A stretch of 64,000 bases of DNA from assembly GCA_022843625.1 (NCBI GenBank), contig JALHNH010000020.1:44958-108957 (forward strand). The letters run 5' to 3'. The position numbers and the translations under genes are program-made. A model generated the notes under the pieces. The model did no database searches. It had not been told where the DNA came from and was given only the letters and a program-made list of their open reading frames with translations. The stretch comes from Bryobacter sp. Its GTDB lineage: Bacteria; Acidobacteriota; Terriglobia; Bryobacterales; Bryobacteraceae. Shown here in pieces: positions 31,518-39,917 of this stretch; positions within the stretch are counted from its first letter, which is position 1; every line of letters begins with the position of its first letter.

Positions 31518-32372
31518 ATGAAGATTGCGCTAGTGTTGTTTGGCCTGCTTGTATTGAGCCTGGTGCTGGTGCTTTTGTACGGGCGGAGCCGCTGGCAGGG
31601 CGGTACACGGCAGTTGAGGGCAGCAATCCTGGCGGGGCAGATGAAGGCGGATTCCTCTCACTATGATTCGCGGGAAACGATGGGATTGCCGTCACCGGTG
31701 AGGCGTTATTTTGAATCTGTGCTGACCGACGGGCAGCCTGTGATTTTGAAGATGGAGATGGAGCAGGAGGGTAGCTTCAACATGGGCGAGAGTGCGGCGC
31801 AGTGGAAGCCGTTTCGCGCGTCGCAAGTAAGTGTGATGCGGTTGCCCGGGTTTGATTGGGATGCAACGATTTCGATGATGCCCGGGGTGCCTGTATTTGT
31901 ACATGATGCTTATGTAGGTGGGCAAGGGATCCTGCAGGCTGAGCTGGCAGGATTGAAATCGCTGGCGAATGTGAGTGGAAGCCCTGAGGCGGCTGAGGGG
32001 GAACTGATGCGGTTTCTCGCTGAGGCACCCTGGTATCCGACCCGCCTGTTGCCCAGCCAGGGGGTGAAATGGGAAGCGGTAAGTGACCGGGTTGCCAAAG
32101 CGACGCTGGTGGATGCTGGCTCGCGGTGCAGCCTTGATTTTTATTTTGGCGAGGATGGATTTGTGGAACGGGTTCGTGCGGCAGCCCGATATAGGACCGT
32201 TGGGGAGAAGCTGGTGGCAGCTCCATGGGAAGGGCGATTCTGGAATTACCAGTCGCGGGATGGAATGAGAGTGCCTCTGGAGGCTGAAGTGTCGTGGATG
32301 GTGGAGAGCGGGGCTTGGCCTTATTGGCGGGGGCGGGTGACTCAGGTGCGGTATGAGTTTATGGAGAAGTGA
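31518..32372 (+). CDS. DUF6544/DUF6920-like membrane-anchored protein
   Basis: 284 residues. An N-terminal transmembrane helix (IALVLFGLLVLSLVLVLLYG) is followed by a beta-rich soluble part: LPSPVRRYFESVL, WKPFRASQVS, DAYVGGQGIL, GELMRFLAEAPWYPTRLLPSQGVKW and LDFYFGEDGFVERVRAAARYR. These motifs match the family of uncharacterised proteins now called DUF6544/DUF6920. No enzyme activity is known. It sits between the peptidase and the copper operon and could be its own transcription unit. Confidence 0.75.
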   Translation: MKIALVLFGLLVLSLVLVLLYGRSRWQGGTRQLRAAILAGQMKADSSHYDSRETMGLPSPVRRYFESVLTDGQPVILKMEMEQEGSFNMGESAAQWKPFRASQVSVMRLPGFDWDATISMMPGVPVFVHDAYVGGQGILQAELAGLKSLANVSGSPEAAEGELMRFLAEAPWYPTRLLPSQGVKWEAVSDRVAKATLVDAGSRCSLDFYFGEDGFVERVRAAARYRTVGEKLVAAPWEGRFWNYQSRDGMRVPLEAEVSWMVESGAWPYWRGRVTQVRYEFMEK

Positions 32373-32394
32373 TCTGGATGCTAGAGTCACAGGC

Positions 32395-32643
32395 ATGAGC
32401 AGTCCAACGACGATACCGGTGGAGAGGGATCAGGATACCGGGGTGCATGGGCCAAAGATACGGTGCCCGAAATGCGGCTGGAGACCGCAACCTAGCGACT
32501 TGTGGAGTTGTAGCTGTGGGCACGCATGGCATACGTTCGATACAGGTGGAGTTTGCCCGAGTTGTATCAAGCAATGGACACAGACACAGTGTTTGAGTTG
32601 TCAGGAATTTTCGGCACATTCGGACTGGTATGAATATGACTAA
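32395..32643 (+). CDS. small zinc-ribbon protein
   Basis: 82 residues from the ATG at 32395; the open frame extends upstream into the previous gene, but this ATG has a -10-like TAGAGT seven bases before it. Four cysteine pairs are visible: CPKCGWRP, CSCGHAWHTF, CPSC and CLSCQEF. These suggest two zinc ribbons. The conserved aromatic and His residues recall small cytosolic proteins of unknown function found in many bacteria. It overlaps the copper chaperone by 14 bases, so a role in metal handling or sensing is plausible but unproven. Confidence 0.65.
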   Translation: MSSPTTIPVERDQDTGVHGPKIRCPKCGWRPQPSDLWSCSCGHAWHTFDTGGVCPSCIKQWTQTQCLSCQEFSAHSDWYEYD

Positions 32644-32839
32644 ACAAATCGAATTGAAGATTGAAGGCATGCATTGTGACGGGTGTGTGCGCAGGGTTAC
32701 GGCGCTGCTGAAGCGTGTGGATGGAGTGGAGGTGGAGCAAGTTGTTGTGGGTGAGGCCAAGTTGATGGTGCGCGACGGGGTAGAGCGGGCGGAACTGGTT
32801 CGGGCGGTGGAGGGTGGCGGATTCAAAGTTGCGAGCTGA
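32630..32839 (+). CDS. copZ: heavy-metal-associated domain copper chaperone
   Basis: 69-residue ferredoxin-like HMA domain with the metal-binding GMHCDGC loop and the usual beta-alpha pattern ([29 protein letters not shown]). It would deliver Cu(I) to the ATPase encoded downstream. It overlaps the zinc-ribbon gene at its start and the ATPase at its end (26 bases), giving strict co-translation. An alternative ATG lies six bases inside the gene. Confidence 0.85.
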   Translation: MNMTKQIELKIEGMHCDGCVRRVTALLKRVDGVEVEQVVVGEAKLMVRDGVERAELVRAVEGGGFKVAS

Positions 32840-34925
32840 ACTGCAGATCGAAGGGATGACTTGCGCCGCCTGCTCGAGCTTTGTCGAGAAGACGCTGGTG
32901 GAGCAGGCGGGGGTAAGCCGGGCTAGTGTGAACCTGATGATGAATCAGGCGGTGGTGGAGTTTGACCCGGGGGTTGTGAGTGCAGAGCAGTTGCGGCTGG
33001 CGGTGGAAGAGACCGGGTATGGGGCGAGTTTGCCGGTTGCGGGGCGGAGTGCGGTTGAAGAGGAAGACGCGCGCGGGGTGACGCTGGTAGCGGAGTATGG
33101 GGAGTTGAGGGTGAGGGCGCTGGGGAGCCTTTCTATTGGACTGGTGATGATGGGGGCGATGCCCTTTATGGGGCATGAATTGGGGTGGTGGGCGTGGATG
33201 CAGATGGTGCTGGCGCTGGGTGTGGCGGGATGGGCAGGTCGGGGGTTTTATCTGAAGGGCTTTGCGGCGGTGAGGCAAGGGCGAGCCGATATGAACGTGT
33301 TGGTGGCGATGGGGACTGGGGCGGCGTTCTTAATTTCTACCGCTACTTTGATCTGGCCACACGGGTTTCATTCGAGCGAGATGATGCCGCAGATTTACTT
33401 TGAGGCGGTGGTGTTTATCATTGCGCTGGTGCTGGTGGGGAAGATGTTAGAGGCTCGGGCCAAGCGCCAGACTTCGGTAGCATTGCAGCAACTGGCAGCG
33501 TTGCAGCCGAAGCGGGCTACGGTGCGCCGGGAGGGCGTAGAGTTGGAGCTGGGCATTGGGGAATTGCGACGTGGGGACTTGCTGGTGGTACGGCCCGGAG
33601 AACGGATTGGAGCCGATGGTGAAGTGATAGAGGGTGGCAGTAGTGTCGATGAGAGCATGCTGACGGGGGAGAGCTTGCCGGTGGAGAAAGTTGTGGGTGG
33701 CAGGGTTTATGGTGGGACTAAGAACGGGCAGGGTGGGCTGCTGGTTCGCGTGAATACGTTGGGGGCGGAGAGTGTGCTGGAGCAGATTGTGAGGGTGTTG
33801 CGGGAGGCGCAGGGGGACAAAGCACCGGTGCAGGCGCTGGCGGACCGGGTGAGTGCAGTGTTTGTTCCAGTGGTGGTTGCGATTGCGCTGCTGAGTGGGT
33901 TGGCCTGGGCTTTGGCAGGAGGAGCAGATTTGGTGCGGGCGACGGTGATTGTAGTGGCGGTACTGGTGATCTCGTGCCCTTGTGCGATGGGGCTGGCGGT
34001 GCCGACGGCGATTCTGGCATCAACCGGAAAGGCCGCAAAAATGGGGATTTTGATACGTAGTGGAGAAGCGCTGGAGCGGCTCGGTGAGGTTGGGATTGTT
34101 GTGCTGGACAAAACCGGGACGATCACGCAGGGGAAGCCGAAGGTGACAGAAGTGATTGGGGATGTATTGGGCCTTGCGGCAAGCGTTGAAGCGTTGAGCG
34201 AGCATCCATTGGCCCGGGCTATTGTCGAGGAGGCGAAGGTGAGGGGACTGGCGCTGGAGCCTGTAGTTGGCTTTGTAGCGAAGCCTGGAGTTGGAGTTTC
34301 CGGGGTGGTGGGTGGAAGGCTGGTGGAGGTGGTGGCGGCGGAGCGGCGGGGCGGCGTGAGTGTATTGGTGGACGGCGTGGAAGTGGGTGGATTGACGCTA
34401 GCTGATGCGGTGAAGGAGACTTCGCGCGAGGCAGTAGGGCGTTTGCGCGGAATGGGTTTGCGGGTGGTGATGCTGAGCGGGGATCGAGAAGAGGCGGCAT
34501 GGGCGGTGGCGGCATTGGTGGGGATTGAGGAAGTGGTGGCTGGGGTGTTGCCGGCGGGCAAGGTGGAGGCTGTGGAGCGGCTTCAGGCTGGCGGGGTGAA
34601 GGTGGCGATGGTGGGTGATGGGCTGAATGATGCGCCGGCGCTGGAGAAGGCCGATGTGGGGATTGCGATGGCTTCGGGTTCGGATTTGGCCATTGAGGCT
34701 GGGGATGTGGCGTTGCTGCGGGGGGATTTGCAGGGAGTAGTAGAGGCGATTGAATTGTCGAGACGGACGATGCGAGTGATGCGGCAGAATCTGGGGTGGG
34801 CGTTTGTGTATAACGTGGTGGGGATTCCGGTGGCGGCGCTTGGGTTATTGAACCCGGTGGTGGCGGCTGGGGCGATGGCGTTGAGTAGTGTGAGTGTGGT
34901 GTTGAACAGCTTGCGGCTGAGGTGA
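32814..34925 (+). CDS. copA: copper-translocating P1B-type ATPase
   Basis: 703 residues from a GTG. A TTG at 32829 is an alternative that shortens the overlap with copZ. The N-terminal HMA domain has GMTCAAC (Cys17, Cys20). Membrane and catalytic motifs follow in order: the actuator TGES loop ([12 protein letters not shown]), the metal-binding CPCAMG in transmembrane helix 6, the phosphorylation site DKTGT, SEHPLA, and [10 protein letters not shown]. It exports Cu(I) or Ag(I) from the cytoplasm. It has a single HMA domain rather than two. No CueR/CsoR regulator is visible beside it. Confidence 0.95.
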   Translation: MADSKLRAELQIEGMTCAACSSFVEKTLVEQAGVSRASVNLMMNQAVVEFDPGVVSAEQLRLAVEETGYGASLPVAGRSAVEEEDARGVTLVAEYGELRVRALGSLSIGLVMMGAMPFMGHELGWWAWMQMVLALGVAGWAGRGFYLKGFAAVRQGRADMNVLVAMGTGAAFLISTATLIWPHGFHSSEMMPQIYFEAVVFIIALVLVGKMLEARAKRQTSVALQQLAALQPKRATVRREGVELELGIGELRRGDLLVVRPGERIGADGEVIEGGSSVDESMLTGESLPVEKVVGGRVYGGTKNGQGGLLVRVNTLGAESVLEQIVRVLREAQGDKAPVQALADRVSAVFVPVVVAIALLSGLAWALAGGADLVRATVIVVAVLVISCPCAMGLAVPTAILASTGKAAKMGILIRSGEALERLGEVGIVVLDKTGTITQGKPKVTEVIGDVLGLAASVEALSEHPLARAIVEEAKVRGLALEPVVGFVAKPGVGVSGVVGGRLVEVVAAERRGGVSVLVDGVEVGGLTLADAVKETSREAVGRLRGMGLRVVMLSGDREEAAWAVAALVGIEEVVAGVLPAGKVEAVERLQAGGVKVAMVGDGLNDAPALEKADVGIAMASGSDLAIEAGDVALLRGDLQGVVEAIELSRRTMRVMRQNLGWAFVYNVVGIPVAALGLLNPVVAAGAMALSSVSVVLNSLRLR

Positions 34926-34939
34926 GAATTGAGTAAGCT
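34911..34939 (+). promoter_or_regulatory. promoter of the small hypothetical gene, leaderless
   Basis: TTGCGG (34911-34916), a 17-base spacer and TAAGCT (34934-34939), six bases before the ATG at 34946. The -35 lies within the last codons of copA. Confidence 0.4.
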
Positions 34940-34945
34940 GGCCCC

Positions 34946-35323
34946 ATGCCCAGCTCACTGAAATCGATTTCTATTGATATTGAAGTGCAGACGACGGATC
35001 GTTTGCGCAAGGTGGTTTTTGGTTTAGACAAAGAGACTGCCGATGGCGGTGATGTGACGTGGACTGTTGCGTTCTCACTGTTTGAGCGCGAGAAGAAGAC
35101 CGATGAATTTGGGGAATCGCTGGTGAAGTTTGATGCTGTGGTGGTGAAGGCAGCAAACTTTGAACAGGCTGAGGTGGTTGCCAAGAAGGGCAAGATGAGT
35201 GCGCCGCAGGTGGAGCATTTGCTGGGGCCGGCGGCAGTGACGGCGAAGCGGTTCAAAGAAGGCAAGACAACGCAGGAGAAGGCAGAGGCAGCGGTTGAGC
35301 GTACGCTTTCGAAGGTTAGCTAG
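34946..35323 (+). CDS. small cytosolic protein of unknown function
   Basis: 125 residues, mixed strand then helix, with no signal peptide, Cys or membrane segment. The first 70 residues are beta-prone (SISIDIEVQTT, DVTWTVAFSLFERE, VKFDAVVVKA). The rest is Lys/Glu/Ala-rich helix. No motif is recognised. Its 3' end overlaps the outer-membrane protein gene by 29 bases. It is probably genuine because codon use and a promoter-like sequence support it, but the function cannot be inferred. Confidence 0.6.
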   Translation: MPSSLKSISIDIEVQTTDRLRKVVFGLDKETADGGDVTWTVAFSLFEREKKTDEFGESLVKFDAVVVKAANFEQAEVVAKKGKMSAPQVEHLLGPAAVTAKRFKEGKTTQEKAEAAVERTLSKVS

Positions 35324-37214
35324 AGGGCTGCTGCTGGGGCTGATCTGGAGCTGGTGTGCCTGGGCGGAAGCTTGCCCGGACCGTGGTCTTGATTTTTTTG
35401 AGACCGAGGGTTATCAGACGAAGCGGGCGGAGATCAGCGGGTTTTGGTTGTTGCGGATTGCCCCGGTAGCGTTGCAGGAACTTGCAGACAAGCCGTTTCG
35501 ACTTGCTGAGGTGAAGCGGGCACAGGCGGCGCTGCGGAATGCGCTGGTGGCTGCGCCTGCGCTGTTTGATTCCCCGGTGGGACTTAGCATTGTGCTGCCC
35601 CGAGTGGTGGATTGTGAGCAGAAGACGCTTACGGTGCAGTTTCGTGTCTTTACGGCGAAGGCTCCGCTAGGGGTGATTGGCAATCTGGAGCATGCTCGCA
35701 AGGAAAGGGTGAACCCTGGGGATGCGCTGGCTCTGCGGCCGGCGAAGAAATGGCTGCGGGTGACGCCAGGTTTTAGCTATGACGCTTCGCAAGGTTTGAT
35801 GGGCGGCGGAAGGTTGGAGGCGGGCCGGAGTGTGAGGGTGGGGTTTGAAGGCTATGGATCTCGCGAGAGCCTGTTGGGGAGTGGTGCGTTATCGATGCAG
35901 AGGGAGGCGAGTGAAGGGTGGTGGAGGCAGATTGATTTGCGCGGTGGGTTTGATTATGTGGATCGACCGAATGGATTGTTTCGGCTGAGGTCTGGGCTGG
36001 GCGTGGGGCAGTTTTCTTTGGTGAGTGCGCCGATGGGGAGGACGGGAGTGGTGGCGCGGTTTGGATCGCAGTTTGAGGGTGGGCGGCTGGAGAGTGTGGG
36101 TTTACCGGGGACGCGGGTGGCGCATTTCAAGAATTTTGCCGGGTTGACGCTGAGGCGTAAGGGGCAGGCGATGGCGGCGTCTTACGGGATTCAACTGGGG
36201 AGGACTGGTAGGGGCGGAGTGGTGGATTATCGCAAGCAGGTGCTGGATGCGGTTTATGAGCGACGCTGGCTGCCTGCAGCGCACCGGACGATTGAATTTG
36301 AGGCACAGGTGCAGGCGGGGCATTTGGCTGAACTGGGGCCGACGCCATTGGCCGAGCGCTTTTATGGTGGGAATGTGGAGACGCCGTTTGCGGCGATGAG
36401 CGGATGGAGGATTCGGGGGAACCCGGTGATGCGCGGGGTGCCGGCGTTTCGCCTGGGAGGTGGGCTGGGGGTGAGGCAGTATGGAGTGGTGAATCTGACG
36501 CTGGGGATTCCGCTGTATGGGTTGCCGATTGTGCCGCGGGAGGCTTCGGGCGACAGGGAGTTGCGGGAGAAGATCGATGAGGGGCTCGATGTCGCTCTGA
36601 CTACATTCGATATTGGGAATCAGTTGAAGGACCCGGCGCAGTTGGAATTATTGCGTGACAGGAAAGAGCCGTTTCAGCGGGTGATGGCAGCGATTGACGC
36701 GCGACTGGAGGAGACGGGGACCGACTGCGCGGACCGGGTGGGAGATTTGGTGGGACTGACTGAGGAGATTGGGAAGAATACGCTGTGGCGGCAGTTTCTG
36801 AAGGACGACCCGGATGAGGCGAATATTCCGGCGGTGCAACAGCTCTGCGCGGAGCAACTGAATGGGAAGTTGCGTGATTTGGGGGTGGAGCTTGAGGTGC
36901 AGCGGAAGGCGATTGATGAGGGTGTGAAGCGGATCGACCGCGATAAGGCGCGGCGGATGGCTGAGCGGCAGTTGGCTTTTCCTCGTGAGGTGATCGGGAG
37001 TGTGATGGACGAGATGAATGCGTTTGCGGTGAGCCCGATTGTTGTTTTTGATGCCGGCAAGATTAGAGGGGAGCAGTATTCTGCAGGGGGCGGGTTGAGG
37101 TTGACGGTGGCCAGCAGTGTGAGTTTCGATCTTGGATATGCGTGGAGCTTGAGAGGGGAAGGACGGGGAGCTTTGTTTGTGGCGGTGCGGTTTCTCAACT
37201 TGTTTGGACGGTAG
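35295..37214 (+). CDS. outer-membrane beta-barrel (Omp85-like) protein with long helical insert
   Basis: 639 residues from a TTG that overlaps the previous gene. The signal peptide ends near WSWCAWA. Residues about 25-145 are a POTRA-like or plug region with AEVKRAQAALRNAL and VIGNLEHARKERVNPG. A set of alternating beta strands follows (about 150-410, rich in Gly and aromatics). Residues about 415-578 are charged and helical (for example LREKIDEGLDVAL, QRKAIDEGVKRIDRDKARRMAERQL), which is unusual. The last 60 residues return to beta strands and end in FLNLFGR. It would insert in the outer membrane and may be part of a secretion or assembly system. Its 3' end overlaps the opposing hybrid kinase by 20 bases. 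Confidence 0.6.
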   Translation: MSVRFRRLARGLLLGLIWSWCAWAEACPDRGLDFFETEGYQTKRAEISGFWLLRIAPVALQELADKPFRLAEVKRAQAALRNALVAAPALFDSPVGLSIVLPRVVDCEQKTLTVQFRVFTAKAPLGVIGNLEHARKERVNPGDALALRPAKKWLRVTPGFSYDASQGLMGGGRLEAGRSVRVGFEGYGSRESLLGSGALSMQREASEGWWRQIDLRGGFDYVDRPNGLFRLRSGLGVGQFSLVSAPMGRTGVVARFGSQFEGGRLESVGLPGTRVAHFKNFAGLTLRRKGQAMAASYGIQLGRTGRGGVVDYRKQVLDAVYERRWLPAAHRTIEFEAQVQAGHLAELGPTPLAERFYGGNVETPFAAMSGWRIRGNPVMRGVPAFRLGGGLGVRQYGVVNLTLGIPLYGLPIVPREASGDRELREKIDEGLDVALTTFDIGNQLKDPAQLELLRDRKEPFQRVMAAIDARLEETGTDCADRVGDLVGLTEEIGKNTLWRQFLKDDPDEANIPAVQQLCAEQLNGKLRDLGVELEVQRKAIDEGVKRIDRDKARRMAERQLAFPREVIGSVMDEMNAFAVSPIVVFDAGKIRGEQYSAGGGLRLTVASSVSFDLGYAWSLRGEGRGALFVAVRFLNLFGR

Positions 37215-39009
37215 AACGTTCAATTGCATTTGCCAGTTGCTGAAGAGTGACTGGTTTTGAGAGATAGTCGTCCATACCGGATTCCAGGCAAAGATCGCGA
37301 TGTTCTACAAGGGCGTTGGCGGTGATGGCAATGATGGGTACGTGGCGATTGCCGTTTTCGAGCTTTCTGATTTCGCGGGCGGCGGCCGGGCCATCGAGAA
37401 CCGGCATCCGATAATCCATTAAGATCAGATCGGGGGCTTCGCACTGCCAGAGTTCGACGGCCTGGAGGCCGTCAGTTGCGAGGATAGTGCTGTGGCCCAG
37501 TTTTTCGAGAAGCCGAACCAGAACGAGTTGGTTGACTTTATTGTCTTCGGCAACCAGAACTCTCAGACCGTTTGTGGGAAGAAAAACAGGCGCGTCAGCG
37601 GCAGGAATGGCGTAGGCCTCTGGGGCAGGAATCGAGAAGGCGAAGGTACTACCTCGGCCAAGCTCAGAATGTATTTCGATGCCGGCACCGCCCATGAGTT
37701 GCACCATGTGCTGGGAGAGATGGAGGCCCAGGCCGGTGCCTTTGGACGAGGCGGAGACTGCATTGCTGGCCTGGAAAAACTGCTGCATGAGGTGGGGCAG
37801 GTCTGCGGCGGGGATTCCAGAGCCGGTATCTTCAACAGAGAACCGCAGGGCGCTGTTGTTGTAAGACGCCCGAATGGTTACGGAACCGCTGTTAGTAAAC
37901 TTCAAAGCATTGCCTACGAGGTTGAGTAGGATGCGCTTGAGAAGCGCCGGGTCGCAGGAGACGCACGCCGGGTAGGGAGTCTCGTAAACAGCATCGAGCA
38001 GGACGCCTTTTTCAGCGGCTGTGGTCTGGAACATCGAGACGATTTCCTGGACCGAAGCCCGAGGCGCGAAAGGGGCCGGCGCTGCCTGCGTGCGGCCCGC
38101 TTCGATGCGGGCGACGTCGAGGATGTCGTCGACAAGGGCCAAAACGGAGGTGGCGCATTGCCCGATCGAAGCAGCCAGTTCTTTTTGCTCAGCTTCATTT
38201 CTGGAGCTGGAAAGGATGGATGTAAGGCCGATCATTCCTGCGAGGGGCGTTCTTAACTCATGGGTCATGGTGGAGAGAAAAAGGGACTTGGCTGCGTTGT
38301 TGCGCTGGGCTGCGTCGGCAAGATCGACGAAAAGCGCAAGGACCAAGAATAAGCCAATAATGAGGGAGACCATAGCGGCTTCTGCTGAAACAACGGAGAA
38401 GTAAAAGGTGCCAGCGGTTAACTGGTTGATACCGAGCAAGAGCAGGTGGACGGCCTGCAGTGCGCAGGGGAGGGGGATGGCAAAAGGAAAGCTGGCTGTG
38501 GAATTTGGCGTCGACCGGCGGAGGTAAGCGAGGGCGAAAGAGACGTTTGCAGCAGCCAGTAAAAAGAGGCGCGAAGTGAGAAGAAAGCGAACCAGTTCGC
38601 CTTCGCCGGTGAAGGTCATCCGGGAGACCAGAAGAAGACTGAGGGTAGCAGCAACAAGACACCCGGAGATCGCAATTAAATGCGCGCTACGTGAAGGAGG
38701 CCGTCGAATGGCGAATGCGGCAAAAAAGATATAGACCGGCTGCAGGAAGCCAAGCGTTTGAATCGGAAAGAGCGACACGCTCAAGGCGCTGCTGCTTAAT
38801 GCTGCACCTGCTGACGAAACTATCATCAGCAGCAAGAGCTGCGCAAAGGCACAGAACCAGGCCAGGGACCAATATTTGACAAACTTCTCCGCTCGCAGGC
38901 GCGCGTGGGCCAAGTGAGTAGCGAAGGCTAGAGCCAGCCAAACCATGGCGAGGCAGGTGTAAACGGGAAGGTTTGCAGGAGTGAGGGCAAACCTTGCAGT
39001 TTCATTCAT
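37195..39009 (-). CDS. membrane-bound hybrid histidine kinase
   Basis: 604 residues. About seven transmembrane helices occupy residues 12-235, a 7TM-type sensor with no PAS domain. HisKA holds the phosphoacceptor His250 in STMTHELRTPLAGMIGLTS. HATPase motifs are LVGNALKFTNSG, DTGSGIP and GTGLGLHLSQ. A C-terminal receiver (about 485-600) has VAEDNKVNQ, the acceptor Asp in LMDYRMPVLDG and a KPV lysine. It is a BarA-like phosphorelay kinase needing an Hpt partner. A TAGAAT -10-like element lies eight bases before the ATG on the minus strand. Confidence 0.88.
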   Translation of the reverse strand: MNETARFALTPANLPVYTCLAMVWLALAFATHLAHARLRAEKFVKYWSLAWFCAFAQLLLLMIVSSAGAALSSSALSVSLFPIQTLGFLQPVYIFFAAFAIRRPPSRSAHLIAISGCLVAATLSLLLVSRMTFTGEGELVRFLLTSRLFLLAAANVSFALAYLRRSTPNSTASFPFAIPLPCALQAVHLLLLGINQLTAGTFYFSVVSAEAAMVSLIIGLFLVLALFVDLADAAQRNNAAKSLFLSTMTHELRTPLAGMIGLTSILSSSRNEAEQKELAASIGQCATSVLALVDDILDVARIEAGRTQAAPAPFAPRASVQEIVSMFQTTAAEKGVLLDAVYETPYPACVSCDPALLKRILLNLVGNALKFTNSGSVTIRASYNNSALRFSVEDTGSGIPAADLPHLMQQFFQASNAVSASSKGTGLGLHLSQHMVQLMGGAGIEIHSELGRGSTFAFSIPAPEAYAIPAADAPVFLPTNGLRVLVAEDNKVNQLVLVRLLEKLGHSTILATDGLQAVELWQCEAPDLILMDYRMPVLDGPAAAREIRKLENGNRHVPIIAITANALVEHRDLCLESGMDDYLSKPVTLQQLANAIERSTVQTS

Positions 39010-39096
39010 GATTCATGATTCTACCGTTAGTCTTATCGACTCAATTCATCTACCAGAAGAACTAAAGACCTTAGCGCGGGCCCTTTTCTATAAGGA

Positions 39097-39873
39097 TCAG
39101 GCTTCGGTGATAGCGATTTGAGTGCGGCGGATCAGGGACATCAACTTGGGTTTGGGATCTTCTGAGACGAGGGTGGGACCTGGAGCTGTAGCTGGAGCGC
39201 CGAAGGAGCGAATGGCATTTGAGAGAGCTTCGATTTCCTTGAGTTCTGGCGCAGGCGGGGGTGGCGGAACTGGGGCAGCAACTGGTGGGGGAGTGGCGAC
39301 CTGAGCCTCAGGACGGGGCCCGGAAGGATTTTTGAGGAAAGGCCAGATAGTGGCAGGGTCTGGAGCGTTGGCCTGGAGGAAGTCCATACCAGCGGCCGAG
39401 ATCTGCATTTTGCTTTTGTCGTCTACCGAGACCCAGCCTAAGGTTTTGGCGTACCAGAGGGCCATCTGGATTTGCTCTTCAGTCATGTCGACAATCTTTT
39501 CGAACTGTCGCATGGTGATGAGGGGAACACGGGGATTTTGACGGCGGACATCGTAGAGGACACAGAGCATGGTCATACGGCGGTCCCGCTCGCTCTGGAG
39601 GCTGTTGAAAAAGTCCATGCCCGAAAAAGAAATGTCGCGGTCGTCATCGCCGCCGCGAACAGAATCGAACATTTTGCGGCCGACCGGATCGGAGAGGACT
39701 TCGATGGCGAGGGTGATCTCGTCGAACTTCTCGTGGTTTGGTCCAGTGCCGTTTGGAGCATAGACGTCCTTGAGGGCGTTGTATGCCAATTGGATGATGT
39801 CGAGCGTCGATTTGGGGTCGATCCCGAGGATTTTGTAGTGATCTTGAAACTTACCCGCAGCCGGTGAAGACAT
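39097..39873 (-). CDS. degenerate J-domain protein with winged-helix-like middle
   Basis: 258 residues. Residues 11-70 follow the J-domain plan (DHYKILGIDPKSTLDIIQLAYNALKDVYAPNG, then FDEITLAIEVLSDPVGRKMFDS). The HPD tripeptide that stimulates Hsp70 ATPase is replaced by APN in the same position, so canonical DnaK activation is unlikely. Residues about 88-170 (MLCVLYDVRRQNPRVPLITMRQFEKIVDM, ALWYAKTLGWV) look like a small winged-helix or PilZ-like accessory domain. A Pro/Ala-rich linker (PPPVAAPVPPPPPAPE) and a helical tail end the protein. The partner is unknown; a scaffold role is likely. Confidence 0.7.
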   Translation of the reverse strand: MSSPAAGKFQDHYKILGIDPKSTLDIIQLAYNALKDVYAPNGTGPNHEKFDEITLAIEVLSDPVGRKMFDSVRGGDDDRDISFSGMDFFNSLQSERDRRMTMLCVLYDVRRQNPRVPLITMRQFEKIVDMTEEQIQMALWYAKTLGWVSVDDKSKMQISAAGMDFLQANAPDPATIWPFLKNPSGPRPEAQVATPPPVAAPVPPPPPAPELKEIEALSNAIRSFGAPATAPGPTLVSEDPKPKLMSLIRRTQIAITEA

Positions 39874-39917
39874 TTAAGAGTCTTATCGGCTGCGGGCTTA
39901 AGCTTCTGTAGAGTTAG

